Of a stretch of DNA of 44,726 nt, positions 1 through 7,864 are shown piece after piece (the first letter of the stretch is position 1; each line of letters opens with the position of its first letter). A program made the position numbers and the translations under genes. The stretch is from positions 1 through 44,726 of the forward strand of contig JABSPW010000008.1 of assembly GCA_013214285.1 (NCBI GenBank). Reading direction: 5' to 3'. The stretch comes from Halioglobus sp. (GTDB lineage: Bacteria > Pseudomonadota > Gammaproteobacteria > Pseudomonadales > Halieaceae). Below the pieces are notes generated by a model. It did not search any database. It worked only from the letters and a program-made list of their open reading frames with translations, and was not told where the DNA came from.

Positions 1-895
1 GCAGCCAATAGTGTGCGGGATCGTCATAGTCTTGTGGTCGCCAGAACATGTCCACGTTGGAGGAATAGCGTTCCGTGACAATGCGGGGCAGTCCGACAAT
101 GTGGTAAGGCAGATCAATATCAAAGCGATCTATCGTTGCAAGTACTTGTTTTACAGAGCCCACTCGCATGAGGTCGCTGTGTAGCAAAATCTCGTTGACG
201 CCCTGCAGGTCCGACACAGTAACCGGACAGTGTCGACTAAGTCCGTGATCAGACAGTAAATCGTCGATGATGGTCGTCGTCTCGCCCTTGATATAGTAGC
301 CGATATGTTCGAAGTGATTCGCCAGCTCTTTTAGAGAGATCTTCTTTTTAAAACGGGGGTGGCCCAGCCGCACGATGCCGCAGATTTCATCGCGAAACAG
401 GTACTCGCGCGACAATTTGATTGGATTGTTCGACGCTGTCCCGATGGCGAGATCGATGCCGCCTTCAAGATATGGTCTGTGTTGAAAATCTGCTGGCAGT
501 AGTCTGCTATGAAAGGTGCCATGTGGTGCACCTTCGAGAATAGCGGAGACCAGCGGCGGAATGAAAGTGTTAGCCAGATGGGTATCAATCCCGACTGAGA
601 AACTACGTTCGGTGATTTTTGGATCGAACGGTTCTTGCCGCAAAACGTCCCGTTCCACGATAGTGAGTATACGGCTTAAAGGTTCGATCAGGCTCTCCGC
701 ATACGGTGTCGGGTCCATGCCGTGCGAGCTGCGCACCATCAACGGGTCGTTGAGTTGCTGGCGCAGCCTTTGCAGGGCATGGCTCATGGCGGGCTGACTG
801 AGGCTGAGGCGGTCGGCTGCTCTGGATACACTGCGGTCCTTGAGGAGGGCGTCGAGCACTTTGAGCAGGTTCAGATCCAGTTTCTGTGCATTCAC
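1..895 (-). CDS. LysR-family transcriptional regulator, 3' end cut by the window
   Basis: Reading leftwards from a GTG at 895-893 gives an uninterrupted 298-codon frame that leaves the window at base 1. The first 60 residues are a typical LysR winged helix-turn-helix (NLLKVLDALL, then SRAADRLSLSQPAMSHALQRLR and a DPLMVR turn). The remainder looks like the effector-binding domain, with IDLAIGTASN and a late GSVKQVLATI stretch. No ATG precedes the GTG in frame, so GTG is the probable start. The N-terminal wording is closest to the NodD/NahR/LinR branch that controls aromatic catabolism; that subgroup assignment is by eye. The gene diverges from the RPE65-type oxygenase at 1068 across a 172-bp gap containing an AT-rich palindrome, the usual layout for a LysR activator and its target. 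The inducer is unknown and the last few residues are missing. Confidence 0.9.
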   Translation of the reverse strand, partial: MNAQKLDLNLLKVLDALLKDRSVSRAADRLSLSQPAMSHALQRLRQQLNDPLMVRSSHGMDPTPYAESLIEPLSRILTIVERDVLRQEPFDPKITERSFSVGIDTHLANTFIPPLVSAILEGAPHGTFHSRLLPADFQHRPYLEGGIDLAIGTASNNPIKLSREYLFRDEICGIVRLGHPRFKKKISLKELANHFEHIGYYIKGETTTIIDDLLSDHGLSRHCPVTVSDLQGVNEILLHSDLMRVGSVKQVLATIDRFDIDLPYHIVGLPRIVTERYSSNVDMFWRPQDYDDPAHYWL

Positions 896-945
896 GGCAG
901 GCCTGTCTCGGGTGCCTGAAAACGGCGACTTTTTAAATGCATAAT

Positions 946-973
946 ATGAATAATATATATCTATATAATTCAT
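946..973. promoter_or_regulatory. AT-rich 28-bp imperfect palindrome, candidate LysR operator
   Basis: ATGAAT at 946-951 is mirrored by ATTCAT at 968-973, and 24 of 28 positions agree with the reverse complement. It lies between the divergent lysR (start 895) and the carotenoid oxygenase (start 1068). Position and dyad symmetry fit a LysR recognition site, but such a run of A and T can also pair by chance. Confidence 0.45.
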
Positions 974-1067
974 TTTACAAATATCAGGCAGCGCAGTAAT
1001 TTGCGGTTTGCCCTGCTGCATGCATGTGCGGCAGGCTTCACATTGACAATAAGGATTGCAGACCACG

Positions 1068-2486
1068 ATGAAAGCATGGCCGGATAATCCCTTTCTGCAG
1101 GGTTATTACGAACCTATTACTTTTGAGGCGAATGCGCCGGATCTCGTGGTAGAGGGCGAGATCCCCAAAGAGCTTAAGGGTACTTTTTACCGTAATGGAC
1201 CCAACCCCCAATTTCCGCCGGAGAATGAATACCACTTTTTCACCGGTGACGGCATGGTCCATGCATTTACCTTCGATAATGGTCGGGTCAGCCACAGGAA
1301 CCGCTGGGCAAAGACACAACGTTTCAACATTGAAAAACGATTGGGCGGGTCCTACTTCAGCGGCGTCAATCCGTTGGCTACTGACCCCAAACTGCTTGAC
1401 TTCGTCCTCAACGATCAACAAGGCGTGGCCAACACCAACATTATCTGGCATGGGGGCCGACTGCTGTTATTGACGGAGGGATTTATGCCCTTTGAGATGG
1501 ACCCTAAGACACTGGATTCTTTGGGCACTTGGGATTTTTACGGTAAGTTGAAGACTTCAATGACAGCGCACGCCCACCGAGACCCGCGTACCGGAGAATT
1601 ACTTTTTTACTCTTACTGGACCAACGGTCCATTCACTGAAGGTATGGAGCTACACAGGGTGTCCAGCGAGGGTTTCATTACTGAATCCTACGCCTTTGAA
1701 GCACCGTATTCGGCTATGATTCACGACTTCGTGGTGACAGATAACTACATTATTTTCCCCGTCATGCCCCTGACAGGGAGTATGGACCGCGCGATGTCAG
1801 GACAGTCGCCACTCGCTTGGGAGCCTGAAAAAGGGTCACGCATTGGCGTAATGCCGCGCATGGGGACGCCTGCAGACCTCGTGTGGATTGACGCAGATCC
1901 CTGTTATGTCTTCCACTTCATGAATGGTCGTGATCGGAATGGTGTGATTACAATAGAGGCCTGCGAGTTTGAGCATGCTCCTTTGTTTCCCTATGCGAGT
2001 GGCGAGATGACACCGAATACGCACCCAAACATGAGTCGCTGGAGCATCGATATGAACGAGAGCGATCCGAAACTTATCAGGCAAACTATTGGCGATCGAG
2101 GTGCGGAATTCCCTGTTATCGATTCACGCTTTGCGATGCAGGAATACCGTTACGGCTGGTACACCTCGACGGACCTGAAGGTTCCCGCTCCGATACCGGA
2201 TTCAGACTTTATTTACAATTGCGTTGATCGTATCGATGTCGTCACAGGTGAGGTCGATAGCTACAGCTTTGACAATTGCTATGTTACGGAGCCCATGTAT
2301 GTGCCCAGGTCGGATAGTGCTCAAGAGGGTGACGGTTATGTCCTGGACCTGATTTACAACCGCGACACAAATACCAGTGATATGTGCGTGTTCAATGCCT
2401 TGGAGATCAGTGCTGGGCCAATTGGGCGGGCGAAGGTATCACATCGCGTGCCGGTTAGTTTTCATGGCACCTGGGTCGGCGCGTGA
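1068..2486 (+). CDS. RPE65-type carotenoid/stilbene cleavage oxygenase (paralogue 1)
   Basis: A 472-residue member of the carotenoid oxygenase (RPE65/lignostilbene dioxygenase) family. These are seven-bladed propellers that use Fe(II) held by four histidines to split a C=C bond into two carbonyls. All four expected histidines are visible: H168 (TAHAHRDPRTGE), H219 (MIHDFVVTDNY), H283 (FHFMNGRD) and H466 (FHGTWVGA). The N-terminal NGPNPQF and FTGDGMVHAF motifs are typical, and the length is normal for bacterial members. A TTG at 1056 is also in frame, but it directly abuts the AAGGA at 1051-1055. The ATG at 1068, 12 bases beyond that ribosome site, is the better start. It diverges from lysR and converges with the SDR at 2494, so it may be transcribed alone. 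The substrate cannot be read from the sequence; apocarotenoid, retinoid and stilbenoid are all possible. A second paralogue lies at 29200. Confidence 0.93.
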   Translation: MKAWPDNPFLQGYYEPITFEANAPDLVVEGEIPKELKGTFYRNGPNPQFPPENEYHFFTGDGMVHAFTFDNGRVSHRNRWAKTQRFNIEKRLGGSYFSGVNPLATDPKLLDFVLNDQQGVANTNIIWHGGRLLLLTEGFMPFEMDPKTLDSLGTWDFYGKLKTSMTAHAHRDPRTGELLFYSYWTNGPFTEGMELHRVSSEGFITESYAFEAPYSAMIHDFVVTDNYIIFPVMPLTGSMDRAMSGQSPLAWEPEKGSRIGVMPRMGTPADLVWIDADPCYVFHFMNGRDRNGVITIEACEFEHAPLFPYASGEMTPNTHPNMSRWSIDMNESDPKLIRQTIGDRGAEFPVIDSRFAMQEYRYGWYTSTDLKVPAPIPDSDFIYNCVDRIDVVTGEVDSYSFDNCYVTEPMYVPRSDSAQEGDGYVLDLIYNRDTNTSDMCVFNALEISAGPIGRAKVSHRVPVSFHGTWVGA

Positions 2487-2493
2487 GCATTAG

Positions 2494-3291
2494 CTACTCT
2501 GTTGGGTCTTCAAGCCTGGGTACACCCCAGGGCTTGTTTAGGCGGTCGACGATAATCCCAGGTAGATTGATGACGAGTCGCGAGAGCAACACCATCTGCC
2601 AGGGAAAGGTGATGAGCGCTTTATCACGAGCCAGGCCCTTGGCAATAATGCGTGCGGCGGTCTCTGCGGAAATCAGAAAGGGCATAGGAGACGTATTGCG
2701 GTCCGTCAAAGCGCTGGCTACGTAACCCGGGCAGATCACCGATACTGCGATGCCCATGCCACGCAGAGCCCCGCGCAATGCCTGTCCGTAATGTTTTACC
2801 GCTGCCTTTGAGGACGAATAGGCTGGCGAACGGGCCATGCCCGCGTAGCCCATGACTGAACTCATTACGGCCACCTGCGCGTTCCTCACTGGATAGGGGC
2901 GTCGTTGGGACATAACTTCGATAGCAGGGTGCACGGTATTGAAGACACCGTTGACATTGATGTGAAACGAGTCGACTGCTGCCTGATGTAAGCCTGTAAC
3001 GGTGCTGGCGCCAAGCGCCACCCCAGCATTGGCAATAACCAGGTTGAGCGGTTGGTCATCATTACAGGAGCGGATCCAGTCGCGTAGACCTTTGGCGTCG
3101 GTGACATCGCCGACCCAGGTAGACACGTTGGCACCCGTCGCACGACATGCCTCCGCGACGGCGTCGAGGCGTCTCATGTCGCGCCCACTGATGAACAGTG
3201 TGACATCATGGGCGGCGTAATGCAGGGCAAGAGCTTCTCCTATACCGCTGGAGGCGCCGGTTATGAGAATAACCTTTGGATTGGCTAACAT
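2494..3291 (-). CDS. classical SDR-family oxidoreductase
   Basis: A 265-residue short-chain dehydrogenase/reductase with a complete classical set: cofactor motif TGASSGIG at 11-18, NAG at 88-90, catalytic Ser145, Tyr158 and Lys162 (YSSSK), and a PGYV segment after the active site. The residue after beta-2 is Arg (SGRD), which favours NADP(H); that is inference from family rules. The C-terminus has a hydrophobic amphipathic stretch (MVLLSRLVINLPGIIVDRL) often seen in membrane-associated SDRs acting on lipophilic substrates. The gene ends 7 bases from the end of the RPE65-type oxygenase (convergent) and diverges from the Rieske gene at 3345. Oxidation of an alcohol or aldehyde made by the neighbouring oxygenases is plausible but unproven. 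Confidence 0.9.
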   Translation of the reverse strand: MLANPKVILITGASSGIGEALALHYAAHDVTLFISGRDMRRLDAVAEACRATGANVSTWVGDVTDAKGLRDWIRSCNDDQPLNLVIANAGVALGASTVTGLHQAAVDSFHINVNGVFNTVHPAIEVMSQRRPYPVRNAQVAVMSSVMGYAGMARSPAYSSSKAAVKHYGQALRGALRGMGIAVSVICPGYVASALTDRNTSPMPFLISAETAARIIAKGLARDKALITFPWQMVLLSRLVINLPGIIVDRLNKPWGVPRLEDPTE

Positions 3292-3344
3292 GCGGGAATT
3301 GCCAGAGAAGGTTGCACAGCGCTATTAATAACACAGAGGTTGTT

Positions 3345-4745
3345 GTGAATAAAAGCGAAAAACCCTCAGCGGTGTTTTCGAGTAAGTCTTACCAAGATTT
3401 GCTCGATCTTGAGACACGACCGGTGCCGGAAGCTCTGCGGGCGAGGTCGGATGTGAATCTCGGTGCAGAGCCGCTAACGGTAGATCGCTACCTGTCCAGA
3501 GATTGGTATGAGCGTGAAAAGCGGCGACTTTGGCCACGGGTCTGGCAGACGCTGTGTCGTGAGTCGGAAGTGAGCGAGCCCGGTGATTATTACGTGCAGG
3601 ATATTGCCAATATCTCGGTCCTGTTGGTGCGCACGTCGGATGCCGATCTAGCCGCATATCCAAATGCTTGTTTACATCGGGGTAGGCAATTGAAGTCTGG
3701 TTCCAGCTCTGGGCTTGGACGAGCTAAGGATCTGAGCTGTCCTTTTCACGGCTTTCGCTGGAATCTTGACGGGAAATTTGAGGGAATGCCTTGCGCGTGG
3801 GACTTTCCTCAAATAGATAAAGCGCAATTTAGTCTGCCCAGATTACGCTTAGGTACCTGGGGTGGCTGGGTTTTTGTCAATATAGACGGTCAAGCACCGG
3901 CGCTTAGCGACTATTTGGGAGTAATGACGAAGCATTTTGAACGCTGGAGGCCGGAACTTACTTACAAAGCTTTACACATAAAGAAAGTGTTGCGCTGTAA
4001 CTGGAAGCTCGCTCATGAAGCCTTTATCGAGTCATACCATACCGCGGCGACGCATCCCCAGCTTCTGCCTTACACGGCGGATTCCAGCTCTCAATACGAC
4101 TGTTTTAACGATTACGTCAGTCGCACAATCACTCCCATGGGCGTCGCCAGCCCGCACTCGGGCGTTACCACGGAAAAGCAATCAGTGCACCAGTGGCTCT
4201 CTGTATATGGTGTGGTGGCGGAAGACGCATTGCCTGAAATACCAGACGGTGTGTCGGCAAGAGAGTACTTGGGAGAGATGAATATCCGGCGTTTTTCAGA
4301 GATGTATCAGCAAGACCTATCGGAAACTGCAACTCATAGTGAGGTCTTAGATGCGATTCTCTACTCGGTATTCCCCAACTTTGCCCCTTGGGCTGGATTT
4401 CGTCCCAATGTGACATACCGATTTCTGCCTTGGCAGGACCAACACGATATGTGCACGATGGAGATCATGTTGATGATGCGCTACCCCGACTCGATGCAGC
4501 GTCCCAGGGATGCGCGCATATTGTTTGTGCCAGCAGATCAAGCGTTGTGCGACACACCCGGCATCGAGCCTGGTCTAGCGCGAGTTTTCGATCAGGATTT
4601 CAGTAATCTGCCCGCGGTGCAAAAGGGTCTTCGATCGCTATATTCGGGAAAGATAGAACTTGCCAATTATCAGGAAATTCGTATACGCCACTTCAATAAC
4701 ACGTTGCATCAATACATGCAGAATGACGAGGACGAGCCGCAATGA
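3345..4745 (+). CDS. Rieske non-heme iron oxygenase, large subunit (paralogue 1)
   Basis: A 466-residue alpha-subunit-type aromatic-ring-hydroxylating oxygenase. The Rieske [2Fe-2S] ligands are Cys109-x-His111 (CLHRG) and Cys132-x2-His135 (CPFHG). The mononuclear iron histidines are H232 and H237 in EAFIESYHTAATHPQL. The start is GTG 3345, preceded by AGAGG with a 5-base spacer; the frame is open upstream to 3276 but lacks a ribosome site, and the paralogue at 32292 aligns from this point. It is coupled to the crotonase gene by an ATGA overlap. No small beta subunit, ferredoxin or reductase is encoded nearby, so electrons must come from elsewhere. Much of the sequence, including SYQDLLDLET and DTWGGWVF-like blocks, is shared with the oxygenase at 32292. 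Its substrate is unknown. Confidence 0.93.
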   Translation: MNKSEKPSAVFSSKSYQDLLDLETRPVPEALRARSDVNLGAEPLTVDRYLSRDWYEREKRRLWPRVWQTLCRESEVSEPGDYYVQDIANISVLLVRTSDADLAAYPNACLHRGRQLKSGSSSGLGRAKDLSCPFHGFRWNLDGKFEGMPCAWDFPQIDKAQFSLPRLRLGTWGGWVFVNIDGQAPALSDYLGVMTKHFERWRPELTYKALHIKKVLRCNWKLAHEAFIESYHTAATHPQLLPYTADSSSQYDCFNDYVSRTITPMGVASPHSGVTTEKQSVHQWLSVYGVVAEDALPEIPDGVSAREYLGEMNIRRFSEMYQQDLSETATHSEVLDAILYSVFPNFAPWAGFRPNVTYRFLPWQDQHDMCTMEIMLMMRYPDSMQRPRDARILFVPADQALCDTPGIEPGLARVFDQDFSNLPAVQKGLRSLYSGKIELANYQEIRIRHFNNTLHQYMQNDEDEPQ

Positions 4746-5530
4746 GTGTACCTGTCTCACTCGAAACCGATGGTAAGGTCGCAATCATTACCCTCAACCG
4801 ACCCGAAGTTATGAATGCGATCAATGAGACGATGTTACCGCCCTGGGTAGCCGCTCTGGAAGAGTGCCGCAGCAACCCTGAAATTGGCGCTATCGTCATT
4901 ACGGGTGCTGGGGAAGCTTTTTGTCGAGGTGGGGATACCAGTAAGTTGGGTGAACACACTGCACCTGATCCTGTTGATATCAAGGAGCAGTTTTGGGATA
5001 GACTGCACAGTATACCGCGTAAACTCGCCGAAATTGATAAGCCAGTGATTGCTGCGGTCAACGGACTGGCTTCTGGTGCGGGTGTTGATGTTGCCCTGCA
5101 GTGCGATATCCGCTTCGCCGCACAGAGTGCAGAATTTCGCGTGAGCTATACCGCATTCGGACTGGTGCCTGGCAATGGCGGCACGTACTTTCTACCGCGT
5201 ATTGTTGGCGAGGCCAAGGCGCTAGAGCTTTTCTTTGCAGCGCAACCGATTAGTGCAGACGAGGCGTTGAGGGTCGGAATGATTAACCAGGTATTTGACG
5301 ATGGAGAGTTTATAGATCGTAGTCTCGCTTTTGCACATGACATCACCGAGCGCGCTCCATTGGCGATGAAGCTGGTAAAGCGGGCCGTTCGCCAGAGCTT
5401 GTCGATGGATCTCAATACACATCTGGACATGGTGTCGTCCCATATGTTGATTACCCGACCCAGCGAGGATCATGCCGAGGCGATTAAGGCGTATGAAGAG
5501 GGTAGGCAACCGAAGTTTAAGGGCAGGTGA
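4742..5530 (+). CDS. enoyl-CoA hydratase/isomerase (crotonase) family protein with altered catalytic positions
   Basis: A 262-residue crotonase-fold protein. GAGEAFCRGGD (about 55-65) and AAVNGLASGAG (104-114) form the CoA-binding and oxyanion-hole parts, and FGLVPGNGGTYFLPRIVG (139-156) is the family's second signature. By alignment from memory, the two glutamates used by classical enoyl-CoA hydratase fall on Asp116 and Tyr136 here. The aspartate used by PaaG-type isomerases (GLVPD) falls on Gly144. It may therefore isomerise, hydrolyse or cleave a CoA thioester rather than hydrate one; this is inference. The ATG overlaps the stop of the Rieske gene at 3345 (ATGA), so the two are translationally coupled and probably act on the same substrate or its CoA ester. 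The C-terminal EGRQPKFKGR tail is typical of the family. Confidence 0.88.
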   Translation: MSVPVSLETDGKVAIITLNRPEVMNAINETMLPPWVAALEECRSNPEIGAIVITGAGEAFCRGGDTSKLGEHTAPDPVDIKEQFWDRLHSIPRKLAEIDKPVIAAVNGLASGAGVDVALQCDIRFAAQSAEFRVSYTAFGLVPGNGGTYFLPRIVGEAKALELFFAAQPISADEALRVGMINQVFDDGEFIDRSLAFAHDITERAPLAMKLVKRAVRQSLSMDLNTHLDMVSSHMLITRPSEDHAEAIKAYEEGRQPKFKGR

Positions 5531-5538
5531 GAACGTTA

Positions 5539-5949
5539 TTAGCTGCTGCTCTTGCCATTAACGATAAGTTCATGTCGGTGGATCAACCAATTGTCCCCAT
5601 GGCGTTGCAAAGAGTTTTTATAGGTGCCCCAGAGAGTAAACTTTTCAGAACTGTTTGCAATGAAGTGCAGGGCTTGTACGTTGGTACGGGTGTACGCCGT
5701 AACTCCATGAATCGTAGCGAGTTGAGGACCGAGCATATGCTGGGTCGCACTGTATTTTTCCAACGTGCGCCAGACATAGTCGACCCAGGAGTCGCGGCCA
5801 TGATAGATCTGGGAGCCGAAGCCTACCACCTCGACATTTTCGCTAAAGCAAGCCCGGTAGTTCTCGCGGTTGCGCTCGTCCACAGCGGCGGCATAGTTTA
5901 GAAGCACATCTTGTAGTTGGATGCGATCAATAGCGTATTGGGAGTTCAT
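5539..5949 (-). CDS. SnoaL-like (NTF2-fold) protein
   Basis: A 136-residue protein of the SnoaL_4/NTF2-like superfamily, recognised by the opening IDRIQLQDVLLNYAAAVDERN, the following YRACFSENVEV, and the strand-rich second half ending GTYKNSLQRHGDNWLIHRHELIV. Members are small alpha+beta cone proteins acting as isomerases, dehydratases or oxygenase subunits on lipophilic ring compounds. The start is uncertain: ATG 5949 begins the conserved domain, while an ATG at 5994 would add 15 residues, and neither has a good ribosome site. It converges with the crotonase gene (8-base gap) and diverges from the Rieske gene at 6052. It is one of four SnoaL-like proteins in the window, each beside a Rieske, SDR or acyl-CoA dehydrogenase gene. 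Confidence 0.82.
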   Translation of the reverse strand: MNSQYAIDRIQLQDVLLNYAAAVDERNRENYRACFSENVEVVGFGSQIYHGRDSWVDYVWRTLEKYSATQHMLGPQLATIHGVTAYTRTNVQALHFIANSSEKFTLWGTYKNSLQRHGDNWLIHRHELIVNGKSSS

Positions 5950-6051
5950 GCAGATGGGAGTTCTAATTTGCGATCGAGAGTCCCAGTGTAGCATTCGATT
6001 AGAGGCTGTCGCAGAGCAGCAATATAGGTTTTTTAACTGAGGTAGCCATGT

Positions 6052-7419
6052 ATGTCACAGCAGGAATCAATGCGATCGCCCAAAGGTCTTCCCGATTGGC
6101 CACGGCAGCTATTGAGGGGACACAAGCTGGAAGGTTACCGCTATACATCCCGGGCATTTGCCGAAAAAGAATGGGCACATGTCTGGACGCGGGTCTGGTT
6201 ATTGCTGGGCCGGGAGGATGAGATATCCCGACCTGGCGATTGGCAGCAAGAGGAAGTCGGGCCAGAGTCCATTTTGATGGTGCGCCAATCAGACGCCGGT
6301 ATCAAGGCATTCTACAACGTCTGTCAGCATCGAGGCCAGCGTCTTGTCGTTGAGAAGAAAGGGCATGCGGGTCGCTTCGTGTGTCCTTACCACAGTTGGG
6401 CTTGGAATACAGATGGTTCACTAGATTTTGTTCAGGATCCGGAGGACTTTCCCGAAGGCAACCCATGTGGGAAGTTGTTTTTGGCAGAAATACCTTGCGA
6501 TACATTTGCAGGTTTTATTTGGGTCAATATGGATCCGGATTGTGTCAGTTTACGTGACTTTCTCGGACCGGTATGGGACGAGTGGACTGCCTACGGCATC
6601 GAAAAGTGGAAGCGGTACGTCGCGAAAACCACCCTGGCGCCGGTTAATTGGAAAATCGTGATGGATAACTTTAATGAGTCCTATCATGTCAACACGGTGC
6701 ATCGACCCAGGGGTTCTGATGTGGAAAAACTGCGTATTCACTCTGGGGTAGACACCCGTTACACGACCTCACGCTTCGATATGGCAAATGAAGGCCACGG
6801 TCGGATGATAATGCTGGGCGGTTATGCGGGTCCTGCCATCGGTAAGACGGGGGTGGTGGGTGAACCCTTGGCGACAATCCTGAGAGAGTGGGATTTAGAT
6901 CCTGACGACTTTGCCGGTAAGGGAGAGGCGACGCGTGAGGCGTTGCAACGGGCACGCAGGCGGCTTGGCCCGGCACGTGGCTACGATTATTTCGATCAAC
7001 TTTGTGACAGCCAACTCACCGACGCTTATCACTACACGCTGTTTCCTAACTTCGCAGTGTCCTTGTGGGTCGATGGCTTCCACTTCCTGCGCGCGCGCCC
7101 CCACCCGACGGACCCCGAGCAATGTCTATTTGACAACTGGTGGTATGCGCCCAACCCAGAGGGTGTTGCTGGGCCAGTACGGACTACGGCCGGGCTGGTG
7201 GGGCGAGATGAGATTGTAAGTCACGAGATATTCAAGCCCGGGGAACAAAGCATGGGTCTCACCATCGATCAGGACATGTCGATTTTTCCCACCCAACAGA
7301 TGGGCGTAAGGTCACGCGGATATCGGGGCTCTTACCTGGCTGATCAGGAGAGCCGTACGGCACGCCTGCACGAGTTGGTCGATGACTGTATAGCAGGGCG
7401 GCCGCCCTGGGAAACTTGA
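6052..7419 (+). CDS. Rieske non-heme iron oxygenase, large subunit (second type)
   Basis: A 455-residue Rieske oxygenase. The cluster ligands are C91-x-H93 (CQHRG) and C111-x2-H114 (CPYHSW), and the mononuclear iron histidines are H212 and H217 in DNFNESYHVNTVH. The start ATG has TGAGG at 6038-6042, nine bases upstream; a nearer ATG at 6048 is out of frame. The sequence differs clearly from the paralogous pair at 3345 and 32292: a shorter N-terminus beginning around GLPDWP, a WAWNTDGSL core, and a long insert around residues 250-320. It therefore probably acts at another step. Like the others it lacks a linked beta subunit or reductase gene. It stands between a divergent SnoaL-like gene and a degraded transporter and may be monocistronic. 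Confidence 0.93.
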   Translation: MSQQESMRSPKGLPDWPRQLLRGHKLEGYRYTSRAFAEKEWAHVWTRVWLLLGREDEISRPGDWQQEEVGPESILMVRQSDAGIKAFYNVCQHRGQRLVVEKKGHAGRFVCPYHSWAWNTDGSLDFVQDPEDFPEGNPCGKLFLAEIPCDTFAGFIWVNMDPDCVSLRDFLGPVWDEWTAYGIEKWKRYVAKTTLAPVNWKIVMDNFNESYHVNTVHRPRGSDVEKLRIHSGVDTRYTTSRFDMANEGHGRMIMLGGYAGPAIGKTGVVGEPLATILREWDLDPDDFAGKGEATREALQRARRRLGPARGYDYFDQLCDSQLTDAYHYTLFPNFAVSLWVDGFHFLRARPHPTDPEQCLFDNWWYAPNPEGVAGPVRTTAGLVGRDEIVSHEIFKPGEQSMGLTIDQDMSIFPTQQMGVRSRGYRGSYLADQESRTARLHELVDDCIAGRPPWET

Positions 7420-7531
7420 ACGCGAGGCGCTGTCAGCGAGGCTTTGCGGAGAGGTCGATGTCGTTATGAGCAGCATTTTGTTGTTTGCATGTAGAGCAAG
7501 ACCTTCGATTCGGTCAGATTATTTGCCGCAG

Positions 7532-7843
7532 CTACTGCAGGTCCTTATCGCCGCTACGGTTAACATGCATCGTGTCAAGCAGTGCAGGATTCGTTATGGT
7601 AAGTGGTCCTGTCCCTTGCGAAGCCAATGGACTTATCAGCGCAATGCCAAGGCCCGACCATACAGCATAGGCAATGCCCACGGGAATCGACTTTAATACC
7701 AAGGCAAGACAGTAGAATACCACGCTGTAAGTGATAATGACGAGGGTGCTGGGTAGCGGGTTGGAAAATCTGTTCGATGCTTTGATGGCCGAAGTGGCGG
7801 CCACCCCGGAAATAATCGCAATTGCAAGATAGAGGTAGGCCAT
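7532..7843 (-). pseudogene. SMR-family (EmrE-like) small transporter, degenerate C-terminus
   Basis: The first ~70 residues are clearly a small multidrug resistance protein: a first helix around AYLYLAIAIISGVAAT, then a second and third helix with the diagnostic GIAYAVWSGLGIALIS. After ALIS the reading frame loses the expected fourth membrane helix and continues as a polar tail ending SGDKDLQ, about 103 residues in all. The glutamate used by EmrE for proton and drug exchange (normally in helix 1) is not at its usual place; the segment reads IISGVAATSAIK. ATG 7843 has AAGGAG seven bases upstream. It follows the hydroxyacid dehydrogenase gene by 21 bases. It is most likely a decayed gene, though a diverged short SMR subunit cannot be excluded. 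Confidence 0.6.
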
Positions 7844-7864
7844 GGCCAATCTCCTTGCAGCCCA

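Noticed and set aside
331..588. Minus-strand 85-codon frame starting inside the LysR gene
   Set aside because: It is out of frame with the clear LysR reading, which is continuous through the region.
1005..1034. TGCATGCA-centred partial symmetry near the first RPE65 start
   Set aside because: Only the central 8 bases are symmetric; the arms do not pair well.
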